Origin: CAYVQE01 sp964454005
Lineage (GTDB): Bacteria; Myxococcota; B64-G9
Direction of reading: 5' to 3'
Length of the DNA: 64,000 nucleotides
Assembly (NCBI GenBank): GCA_964454005.1
Contig: CAYVQE010000013.1
Coordinates: 1 to 64,000 of the forward strand
Part shown: positions 6,728 to 13,589 of the stretch, piece by piece
How the letters are laid out: every line of letters begins with the position of its first letter
Position numbering within the stretch: position 1 is the first letter of the stretch
The notes under the pieces: model-generated
The model's input: the letters and a program-made list of their open reading frames with translations, nothing else
Told to the model about the DNA's origin: nothing
Databases searched by the model: none
Made by a program: the position numbers and the translations under genes

Positions 6728-9372
6728 CCGACCACGATGTTGACCAGCCGGCCCGGCACCGCGATCACCCGGCGAATGGTCTTGCCCTCCAGCCACTTCT
6801 GCACCTTCTCGTCGGCCCTGGCCGCCCGTTCGAGTTCTTCCTGGCCGGCATCCCGCGCCACCTCGACCGTGGAGCGCAGCTTGCCGTTGACCTGCACTGC
6901 GATGGTGATCACGTCCTCGACCGTGGCCGCCGGATCGAACGCCGGCCAAGGCTGCTCGCAGGCCAGGCCTTCGCCTCCCATGCCGGCCCACAGCTCCTCG
7001 GCCAGGTGGCTGGCGAACGGCGACAACATCAACGCCAGGCTGCGCATGGTCCAGCCGAGCAGCCGCAGCGCCTCGCGTTGGGCCGCATCGTCGGGGTTCT
7101 GCTCGGCCGGCGGCGGCAGCGAATCGAACGCCCGGGTGGCGTTGAGCAGCTCCATCAGCGCGGCGATGGCGGTATTGAACTGGAACTGCTCGGCCACATC
7201 GCGGGTCACCCGCTGAATGGTGCGGTGGACCAACCGGTGCAGCTTGACCAGCTCGGCGTCCAGCCGAGCCTCGTCGATTGGGCCGTCGAGCCCGCGCAGC
7301 GCATCGAAGCGCTCCTGGTGCTGGACGAAAAAGCTCCACACCCGGCGCAAAAAGTTGTAGCAGCCGGCCACCCCGGAGTCGCTCCAGTCGATGTCCCGCT
7401 CGGGCGGCGCCGCGAACAGGCAGAACAGGCGGGCGGTGTCCGCGCCGTAGTGCTCGAACATGACCTCCGGGCTGACCCCGTTGAGCTTGGACTTGGACAT
7501 CTTCTCGAGCTGCACCTGCAGCCCGCGGCCGCAGGCGGCGCAGCGCGGCTGCTGCGGATCGGATTCGTCGACGTCCTCCGGGGCCCGGTAGCCGTGCTCC
7601 TGGCAGCGATAGGAGTTGCGCACCACCATGCCCTGGGTCAGCAAGCGGTCGGCCGGCTCGTCGCCGGCCACCAGCCCCAGATCGCGCATCACCTTGTACC
7701 AGAACCGGAAGTAGAGCAGGTGCATGACCGCGTGCTCGGGGCCGCCGATGTAGATGTCCACCGGCAGCCAGCGATCGGCCAGCGCGCGGTCGAACGGCAG
7801 TCGTTCGTTGTGCGGATCCAGGTAGCGGGCGAAATACCAGGCCGAGTCGACGAAGGTGTCCATGGTGTCGGTGTCGCGCCGGGCCGCGCCGCCGCAGCGC
7901 GGGCAGTCGACCGCATAGAACTCGGGCACCTTGGCCAGAGGAGCCTCGCCGGTTCCGGTCAGCGGCGCCTCGGGCGGCAACACCACCGGCAGGTCCGCAT
8001 CGGGCACCGGCACCGGGCCGCAGCGCTCGCAGTGGATGATGGGGATCGGCGTGCCCCAGAAGCGCTGGCGCGAGATGCCCCAGTCGCGCAGGTGGTAGTT
8101 GACCGCCGGGCCGCCCCGGCCGGCGGCGGCGGCCACCGCCGCGATGTCCCGGCGGGCCTGGGCCGAGGTCTTGCCGCTGTGCTCGCCGGAAGCGACCAGC
8201 ACCCCGTCTTCGACGTAGGCCTGCTCGAGCTGGTCTTCGACCTGGCTGCGCTCCTGCTCGGGCGGCGCTTGGACGACCAGCCGGATGGGAATGTCGTACT
8301 TGGTGGCGAACTCGAAGTCGCGTTGGTCGTGGGCCGGCACGCTCATCACCGCACCGGTGCCATAGCCGGCCAGCACGAAGTTGGCGATCCAGATCGGAAT
8401 CCGCTCGTCGGTGAACGGATTGACGGCGTAGGCGCCGGTGAACACGCCCTCCTTCTCGGTCTCGGCGTCGGTGCGCACCACCTTGTCGACCTTGGACATG
8501 CGTTCGATAAAGGCGGTGACCGCCTCGCGCTGGGCGTCGCTGGTCAACTCGGGCACGGCTGGATGCTCGGGCGCCAGCACCATGTAGGTGGCGCCGTAGA
8601 CGGTGTCGGCCCGGGTGGTGAACACCCGCAGCGGCTCGAGATCGCTGTCGGCGATGGGGAAGGACAGCTCGGCGCCATGGCTGCGGCCGATCCAGTTGCG
8701 CTGCATGGTGACCACCCGCTCGGGCCAGTGCTCGAGCCGGTCGAGATCGTCGAGCAGCTGGTCGGCGTAGCGGGTGATGCGCAGGGCCCAGTCCGGGATC
8801 TCGCGCTGGATCACGGTGGCGCCGCAGCGCTCGCAGCGGTTGCCCTCGACGACCTGCTCGTTGGCCAGCACCGTCTGGCAGGAGGTGCACCAGTTGGCCA
8901 GCGCGGCCCGCCGGTAGACCAGATCGCGTTCGAGCATGCGCAGGAAGAACCACTGGTTCCAGCGGTAGTAGGCCGGGTCGCTGGTGGCGATCTCGCGCGA
9001 CCAGTCGAAGCTCAAACCGAGCATGCGCATCTGGGCCTTGACCGCCTCGATATTGGCCCGGGTCCGTTCGGCCGGCGGTACACCGTCGCGCAGGGCGGCG
9101 TTCTCGGCCGGCAGGCCCAGCGCGTCCCAACCCATCGGGTGCATCACGGCACAGCCCCGCATGCGGTAGAAGCGGGCCAGCAGGTCGCCGATGACGTAGA
9201 CCCGCACGTGGCCCATGTGCAGGTTGCCCGATGGGTAGGGAAACATCTCGAGCACGTAGAACGGCGGCCGATCGCCGTGGCGATCGGCGGCGAACACGCC
9301 GCCATCCTCCCAGGCCCGCTGCCACTTGGGCTCGATCAGCTTCGGGTGGTACTTGTCAGCCAAACCGGTCAC
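6724..9372 (-). CDS. leuS: Leucyl-tRNA synthetase
   Basis: 882 residues, full length for bacterial LeuRS. The HIGH motif is PYPSGNLHMGH, the KMSKS motif is EKMSKSKLNG, and the CP1 editing domain is intact (TTRADTVYGATYMVLAPEHP and GTGAVMSVPAHDQRD with its universal Asp). Several CxxC pairs (CTSC, CERC, CPRC, CAAC) suggest zinc-ribbon insertions. The start is GTG at 9372 with GGAGG eight bases upstream (9381-9385); translation then reads MTGLADKYHPKLIEPKWQ, matching the family N-terminus. A TTG four codons in is the alternative. It heads the leuS-lptE-holA operon, with two tandem promoters in the upstream 130 bp. Confidence 0.97.
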   Translation of the reverse strand: MTGLADKYHPKLIEPKWQRAWEDGGVFAADRHGDRPPFYVLEMFPYPSGNLHMGHVRVYVIGDLLARFYRMRGCAVMHPMGWDALGLPAENAALRDGVPPAERTRANIEAVKAQMRMLGLSFDWSREIATSDPAYYRWNQWFFLRMLERDLVYRRAALANWCTSCQTVLANEQVVEGNRCERCGATVIQREIPDWALRITRYADQLLDDLDRLEHWPERVVTMQRNWIGRSHGAELSFPIADSDLEPLRVFTTRADTVYGATYMVLAPEHPAVPELTSDAQREAVTAFIERMSKVDKVVRTDAETEKEGVFTGAYAVNPFTDERIPIWIANFVLAGYGTGAVMSVPAHDQRDFEFATKYDIPIRLVVQAPPEQERSQVEDQLEQAYVEDGVLVASGEHSGKTSAQARRDIAAVAAAAGRGGPAVNYHLRDWGISRQRFWGTPIPIIHCERCGPVPVPDADLPVVLPPEAPLTGTGEAPLAKVPEFYAVDCPRCGGAARRDTDTMDTFVDSAWYFARYLDPHNERLPFDRALADRWLPVDIYIGGPEHAVMHLLYFRFWYKVMRDLGLVAGDEPADRLLTQGMVVRNSYRCQEHGYRAPEDVDESDPQQPRCAACGRGLQVQLEKMSKSKLNGVSPEVMFEHYGADTARLFCLFAAPPERDIDWSDSGVAGCYNFLRRVWSFFVQHQERFDALRGLDGPIDEARLDAELVKLHRLVHRTIQRVTRDVAEQFQFNTAIAALMELLNATRAFDSLPPPAEQNPDDAAQREALRLLGWTMRSLALMLSPFASHLAEELWAGMGGEGLACEQPWPAFDPAATVEDVITIAVQVNGKLRSTVEVARDAGQEELERAARADEKVQKWLEGKTIRRVIAVPGRLVNIVVG

Positions 9373-9422
9373 CAGCAGATCCTCCGCGCGAAAAGGCTCC
9401 GCCCCAACGGGCGGGAACCCAC

Positions 9423-9483
9423 CGTCTAGCACCGCAACCGCTGCGGCACAACAGGCTCTAGCACGCCCCAGCCCCATGGGCAA
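9423..9483 (-). promoter_or_regulatory. Two tandem promoters of the leuS operon
   Basis: Minus strand. Upstream promoter: TTGCCC (9483-9478), 17 bp, TAGAGC (9460-9455). Downstream promoter: TTGTGC (9451-9446), 17 bp, TAGACG (9428-9423). Both -10 elements are preceded by GTGC, giving an extended -10 of the form TGCTAGA, the same word as in the promoter at 56132. Confidence 0.5.
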
Positions 9484-9502
9484 GGCGTCGTCGTCCAGCG
9501 CC

Positions 9503-10309
9503 TCAGGATCGGTTCCCGCAGCGGCAGGGATGGGCGTGGTCCAGGGGGCCGTGGCCGGCGCCGAATCCCGGTGCTCCGCGGATGGCCCGGCGCAGATAAC
9601 GGCGGGCGCGCTCCACGGCCGGGACCAGGTCGAGCCCCTGGGCCAGACCGGCGGCGATGGCCGAGGCCAGGGTGCAGCCGGTGCCGTGGGTGTGGCGGGT
9701 GTCGATGCGCCGGTCGCTGAAGGTGCGCTCGCCGCCGGGCCACAGCAGCAGATCGACCAGTTCGGCGCCGGGCAGGTGGCCGCCCTTGACCAGCACCGCG
9801 GCCGCACCCCGCTCCAGCAGCCGCTCGGCCGCGCGGCGCATGCCGTCTGGGTCGGCCACCGCCAGACCGGTCAGCCGCTCGGCCTCGGGCAGGTTGGGCG
9901 TGATCAACGTCGCCCGCGGCAGCAGTCGCCGGCCTACCGCGGCCACCGCGTCGGCGTCGATCAGCGCCGCGCCGCCCTTGGCCACCATGACCGGATCCAG
10001 CACCAGGGGCAGCCCGGCGGCCTGCTCGGCCAGCACCGCGGCGACCGCTTCGATCACCGCCGCCGAGTGCAGCATTCCGGTCTTGACGGCATCGGCGCCG
10101 ATGTCGGCCAGCACCAGGCGCAGCTGCCGGGCCACGAACTCCGGCGCCACCGGCTCGACCGCGTGCACGCCGCGGGTGTCCTGGGCCGTCAGGGCGGTGA
10201 TGGCCGTGGCCGCGTAGCCGCCCAGTGCGGTCACCGTCTTGATGTCCGCCTGCACCCCCGCACCGCCGCCCGAGTCGGACCCGGCCGCGATCAGCACCCG
10301 GCCGCGCAT
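9503..10309 (-). CDS. thiD: Hydroxymethylpyrimidine / phosphomethylpyrimidine kinase
   Basis: 268 residues, a ribokinase-fold ThiD that phosphorylates HMP and HMP-P in thiamine synthesis. Visible motifs are IAAGSDSGGGAGVQADIKT at the N-terminus, DAVKTGMLHSA, VLDPVMVAKGG, ITPNLPEAERLTG, VLVKGGH, and the C-terminal anion-hole motif HTHGTGCTLASAIAAGLAQG with the catalytic Cys. The ATG (10309) overlaps the stop of a 23-codon leader ORF as TGATG, so thiD is probably translated by coupling. With thiC in the same window, the HMP branch is complete up to HMP-PP. Confidence 0.95.
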   Translation of the reverse strand: MRGRVLIAAGSDSGGGAGVQADIKTVTALGGYAATAITALTAQDTRGVHAVEPVAPEFVARQLRLVLADIGADAVKTGMLHSAAVIEAVAAVLAEQAAGLPLVLDPVMVAKGGAALIDADAVAAVGRRLLPRATLITPNLPEAERLTGLAVADPDGMRRAAERLLERGAAAVLVKGGHLPGAELVDLLLWPGGERTFSDRRIDTRHTHGTGCTLASAIAAGLAQGLDLVPAVERARRYLRRAIRGAPGFGAGHGPLDHAHPCRCGNRS

Positions 10310-10380
10310 CAGCGCACCGCCGGGTGGTCGCGCTCGATGACCGCGGTGGCCGCCAGGGCCCACTCCAACTCGGCTCGCAT
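10309..10380 (-). CDS. 23-codon leader ORF coupled to thiD
   Basis: MRAELEWALAATAVIERDHP plus three residues. It has the best ribosome-binding site in the neighbourhood (GGAGG at 10393-10389, eight bases before the ATG), and its TGA overlaps the thiD ATG. thiD itself has no separate Shine-Dalgarno sequence of similar quality. The peptide has no recognised family and no run of one regulatory amino acid, so a coupling device is more likely than classical attenuation. It could also be the C-terminal remnant of a lost gene. Confidence 0.5.
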   Translation of the reverse strand: MRAELEWALAATAVIERDHPAVR

Positions 10381-10404
10381 GGGCTCATCCTCCCGTTGCC
10401 GGGC

Positions 10405-10433
10405 AGGCTAACGCCGTCCGGACCCCAGGACAA
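10405..10433 (-). promoter_or_regulatory. thiD promoter
   Basis: Minus strand: TTGTCC (10433-10428), 17 bp spacer, TAGCCT (10410-10405). The -10 is identical to that of the Crp/Fnr unit. The start near 10398 leaves only a few bases before the GGAGG of the leader ORF. Confidence 0.6.
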
Positions 10434-10456
10434 GCCCCACCCCAGCCCCGATTGGG

Positions 10457-10486
10457 TTTACACGGTATATATATCGGTATATATAG
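10457..10486 (+). promoter_or_regulatory. Promoter with tandem TA-rich 12-mers
   Basis: Two adjacent 12-bp copies, CGGTATATATAT (10463-10474) and CGGTATATATAG (10475-10486), sit upstream of the Lys-rich regulator gene. TTTACA (10457-10462), a 17 bp spacer and TATATA (10480-10485) form a plausible promoter inside them. The repeats may also be operator half-sites for the adjacent gene's own product. Confidence 0.5.
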
Positions 10487-10548
10487 CGGGCAGAATCAAT
10501 CGCTGCTGGATTCGGGCAGACCGGCTGCCCCCGCCCGAGGAGGCGAAC

Positions 10549-11097
10549 ATGGTCGCCGCCGAGAAGCAGGCCACCAAGAAGCAGGCCACCGAGAAGAAGA
10601 CCAGCGCCAAAAAGAAGGCCGGCGCCAAGAAGAAGACCGGCGCCAAGAAGAAGGCCGGCGCCAAGAAGAAGACCGGCGCCAAGAAGAAGACCGGCGCCAA
10701 GAAGAAGACCGGCGCCAAGAAGAAGGCCGGCGCCGAGAAGAAGACCGGCACGAAGGAGCCGGCCGGCGGGGAAAAGGGCGACCGTGGCAAACGCTACAGC
10801 GATGCCGAGAAACAGCAGCTGCTGGCCCGCTACCGCGAGCTGCGCACCGAGGGCCAGACCACCAAACAGGCCGCCACCAGCCTGGGCATGCCCTACCTGA
10901 CCCTGCGCCGCTGGGAGCTGGCCGAACCGGCGGCTGCGCCCGCCGAGGATGTCCGGCGCGCTCAGGTCCGGGTACCACCTTACGGCCCCACGGTGGAGGT
11001 CACCTCGGAGGGCCACCTGACCCTGATCACGCCGGCGGGCTTCCGCATCGAAGGCCTCAGCACGCCGGAGCTGATCCGGGTGATCGAGGCGCTCTGA
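10549..11097 (+). CDS. Histone-H1-like Lys/Ala-repeat protein with an HTH domain
   Basis: 182 residues, not a family I can name. The N-terminal third is a low-complexity basic tail, including eight hexapeptide repeats of the type AKKKTG (residues 20-67), like histone-H1-like and AlgP-type bacterial DNA-compacting tails. The middle, YSDAEKQQLLARYRELRTEG followed by TTKQAATSLGMPYLTLRRWE, is a helix-turn-helix. The C-terminal segment (VEVTSEGHLTLITPAGFRIEG and following) resembles the short accessory domain of IS66-type transposase helpers. It therefore probably binds DNA, possibly its own TA-rich promoter. The start is set by GAGGAGG seven bases before the ATG. It precedes the membrane spermidine-synthase-like gene by 37 bp. 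Confidence 0.75.
   Translation: MVAAEKQATKKQATEKKTSAKKKAGAKKKTGAKKKAGAKKKTGAKKKTGAKKKTGAKKKAGAEKKTGTKEPAGGEKGDRGKRYSDAEKQQLLARYRELRTEGQTTKQAATSLGMPYLTLRRWELAEPAAAPAEDVRRAQVRVPPYGPTVEVTSEGHLTLITPAGFRIEGLSTPELIRVIEAL
10606..10749 (+). repeat. Eight tandem 18-bp repeats encoding AKKK(A/T)G
   Basis: Eight in-frame 18-bp units, mostly GCCAAGAAGAAGACCGGC or its GCC variant. The array is nearly homogeneous at the nucleotide level, so copy number probably varies between strains by slippage. Confidence 0.9.
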
Positions 11098-11134
11098 GCC
11101 CCGCTGCCCGGCAGGCGGCTCATCCCATCGGCCC

Positions 11135-13234
11135 ATGATCGCCTACGCCGCGACCATCTTCCTCGGCGCTTGCCTGGTGTTCGCCGTCCAGCCCTTGCTG
11201 GGCAAGGTGCTGTTGCCCTGGTTCGGCGGCGGCACCTCGATCTGGACCGTCTGCCTGCTGTTCTTCCAGAGCGTGCTGCTGCTCGGCTACCTCTGGGCCC
11301 ATGCCCTCGATCGCTGGCTGATCCCGCGGCGCCAGGCCCAGCTGCAGCTGGCCGCTCTGCTGGTCTCGTTGGGTTTGCTGGCCGGGCTGGCCTGGAACTG
11401 GCCGGCGCCGATCATTCCCGGCCCCGACTGGCTGCCGGCCGCCGACAGCCAACCGGTCTGGCACATCCTGCTCATCCTGAGCGTCGGCGTCGGCTTGCCG
11501 AGCATGCTGCTGTGCGCCACCAGCCCGCTGCTGCAGGCCTGGTTCCGCGATCTGGTGCCGCAGCGCCGGCCGTGGACGCTGTATGCGCTGTCGAACGCCG
11601 GTTCCTTGCTGGGCCTGCTGGCCTACCCCTTCCTGGCCGAACCCCGGCTGGACACCATCGCCCAGGGCCGGCTGTGGTCCGGTCTCTACGTGCTGTTCGC
11701 CGGCGGTGTGGCCGCCTGTGCCTGGCCGCTGCTGCGCGGCCGACTGGTTCCGGCGACCGACACCGCCGAACCGGATGCGGCCGCCCCGCGACCCGGCCCG
11801 GGCCGGCGACTGCTGTGGCTGGCCCTGGCGGCCACCGGCACGGTGCTGCTGTTGGCGGGTACCAACCAGATGTGCCAGGAGGTGGCGGTCATCCCCTTCC
11901 TCTGGGTGCTGCCGCTGTCGCTGTACCTGCTGACGATGGTGCTGGCCTTTTCCTCCGAACGCGGCTACGGCCGGGCCTGGGCCGCCCCGCTGTTCGTCCT
12001 GGCCGCCGCCGGAGCGGTGGCGGCGCTGTACCTCGAGTACGAGCTGGACATCGTCTGGCAGGTGGTGGCCTACGCGGCGGTAATCTTCGCCGGCTGCCTG
12101 CTGTGCCATGGCGAGCTGGTGCGGCTCAAGCCCCACCCGCGCTATCTCACCGGCTTCTACCTGACCCTGGCCGCCGGCGGGGCGCTCGGCGGCGCCGCGG
12201 TGGCCCTGCTGGCACCGCTGGTCTTCGACGGCTACTGGGAGCTGCACCTGGCCCTGTTCGGCTGCGGCGCGCTGCACGTGCTGGCGCTTGCGGCCGACGG
12301 CGTGTCCTGGCTCCACGGCCGGCGGCGCTGGCTGCGGGCGATCGGGCCGGCGTTGGTGTTGCTGGGCCTCGGTGGGGCGCTGGCCGTCCACCCGGTGCTG
12401 TTCGGCGAGGACGTGGTCTGGTCGCAGCGCAACTTCTACGGCGTGCTGCGGGTGCGGCTGACCCACCCCGGAGTCGAGCAGTTCCACGCCCACGATCTGA
12501 TCGACGGCCACATCTTGCACGGCTACCAGCTTCAGGCCCCGCCGCTGCACCGGCGGCCGACCTGCTACTACGCACCGAGCAGCGGGCTCGGTCTGGCGCT
12601 GCAGTACCATCCGCGGCGGCTGGCCGGGCTGCCGCTGCGGGTCGGGCTGGTTGGGCTCGGCATCGGCACCGCGGCGGCTTACGGCCAGCCTGGCGATCGG
12701 CTGCGCTTCTATGAGATCAACCCGGCGGTCATCCGGCTGGCCAGCGGGGCCGGCGGCTACTTCTCCTACCTCCGGGACAGCCCGGCCCGGGTCGAGATCG
12801 TGCCGGGCGATGCGCGGGTCAGCCTGGAGCGCGAGCTGGCCCGCGGCGATGCCCAGGGCTTCGATCTGCTGGCCGTCGACGCCTTTCAGTCCGACGCCAT
12901 TCCGGTCCATCTGCTGACCCGCGAGGCGCTGGCGGTCTATCTGGAGCACCTGGCCCCGGACGGGCTGCTGCTGATCCATGTGACCAACCTCAACCTCAAC
13001 CTCGAGCCGGTGGTCGATCGACTGGCCAGCGAGTTCGATCTGGTGCTGGCCGTGGTGCGCGACGAGGGCGACGGCTGGATGGCGTTGCGCTCGCACTGGA
13101 TGCTGCTGACCCGCGAGCCCATGATCCTGGCCCACCCCGAGATCGCGGCCCGCACCGCCCTGCCGGCCGAGCTGCCTGAACCAGCCCCCCTGTGGACCGA
13201 CCGCCACACCAGCCTGCTGCCAATCCTGCGCTGA
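11135..13234 (+). CDS. Membrane-bound spermidine-synthase-like protein (fused MFS/methyltransferase fold)
   Basis: 699 residues. The first 430 or so hold about twelve hydrophobic segments beginning MIAYAATIFLGACLVFAVQP, with the PLLGKVLLPWFGG motif common to this fusion family. The C-terminal 260 are a soluble Rossmann domain like spermidine synthases: VGLVGLGIGTAAAYG (nucleotide-binding loop), FYEINPAVIRLA, VEIVPGDARVSLE and DLLAVDAFQSDAIPVHLLT. The acidic DxxP region suggests an aminopropyl- or methyltransferase-like chemistry, but the substrate of such fusions is not established. Its position in the cytoplasmic membrane with the catalytic domain on one face is inferred from hydropathy. It is likely co-transcribed with the Lys-rich regulator upstream. 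Confidence 0.85.
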   Translation: MIAYAATIFLGACLVFAVQPLLGKVLLPWFGGGTSIWTVCLLFFQSVLLLGYLWAHALDRWLIPRRQAQLQLAALLVSLGLLAGLAWNWPAPIIPGPDWLPAADSQPVWHILLILSVGVGLPSMLLCATSPLLQAWFRDLVPQRRPWTLYALSNAGSLLGLLAYPFLAEPRLDTIAQGRLWSGLYVLFAGGVAACAWPLLRGRLVPATDTAEPDAAAPRPGPGRRLLWLALAATGTVLLLAGTNQMCQEVAVIPFLWVLPLSLYLLTMVLAFSSERGYGRAWAAPLFVLAAAGAVAALYLEYELDIVWQVVAYAAVIFAGCLLCHGELVRLKPHPRYLTGFYLTLAAGGALGGAAVALLAPLVFDGYWELHLALFGCGALHVLALAADGVSWLHGRRRWLRAIGPALVLLGLGGALAVHPVLFGEDVVWSQRNFYGVLRVRLTHPGVEQFHAHDLIDGHILHGYQLQAPPLHRRPTCYYAPSSGLGLALQYHPRRLAGLPLRVGLVGLGIGTAAAYGQPGDRLRFYEINPAVIRLASGAGGYFSYLRDSPARVEIVPGDARVSLERELARGDAQGFDLLAVDAFQSDAIPVHLLTREALAVYLEHLAPDGLLLIHVTNLNLNLEPVVDRLASEFDLVLAVVRDEGDGWMALRSHWMLLTREPMILAHPEIAARTALPAELPEPAPLWTDRHTSLLPILR

Positions 13235-13589
13235 CTCCAGTTTTCCTGAAACATTCCGGCAAACTAAAGGATGGACAGTCCACTGGCCACCCCGGCCGCC
13301 TCCCGGGTCGCTCAGGTGGACAGTCCGGTGTCCACCCGCCCCGCAAGGGGCCGCATGCCGGGCCAAGCGCCCCGATTATCAGAGCATTGCAGCCGCGCCC
13401 GGCCGCATCGGCCAGCCGACCATGTGACAAACTGTCTCGCAGCATCCCATCTCAGCGCCGAGAGCGAGATCCAAAAATCATATTTCTTCTGTTTTCCAGT
13501 ACCCTATGATTATGGCAAGCCTGTTCCCAGTTGGCACAGTTGTTGCTAGCAAGATGGACGACTTGCGAACGTTCCCCTTGGAGGAAGCG
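13235..13589 (+). other. Intergenic regulatory region of the serine protease gene
   Basis: No gene. It contains two direct copies of the near-palindrome GGACAGTCC (13273-13281 and 13318-13326, 45 bp apart), an inverted repeat AATCATA (13476-13482) / TATGATT (13505-13511) in an AT-rich patch, and the sigma-54 promoter at 13532. The arrangement of upstream sites about 30-60 and 210-260 bp before a -24/-12 promoter is what an enhancer-binding protein would need. Confidence 0.5.
13532..13547 (+). promoter_or_regulatory. Sigma-54 promoter of the serine protease gene
   Basis: TGGCAC (13532-13537), five bases, TTGCT (13543-13547). This matches the -24/-12 consensus TGGCACG-N4-TTGCW at every invariant position and in spacing. 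The predicted start near 13558 gives a leader of about 32 nt containing the GGAGGA ribosome-binding site. Confidence 0.75.

Noticed and set aside
6706..9429. Long open frame of about 900 codons on the plus strand opposite leuS
   Set aside because: It is antisense to an unmistakable leucyl-tRNA synthetase. In such GC-rich DNA the strand opposite a real gene often stays open; composition is Gly/His/Gln/Arg-rich without any motif.
10549..11097. Insertion-sequence accessory gene (IS66-type)
   Set aside because: Only the C-terminal piece is reminiscent of such proteins; no transposase, inverted repeats or target duplication surround it.
11120..13366. 748-codon minus-strand frame opposite the spermidine-synthase-like gene
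   Set aside because: Antisense shadow of a gene with clear membrane and Rossmann motifs; the translation is Gln/Gly/Arg low-complexity.
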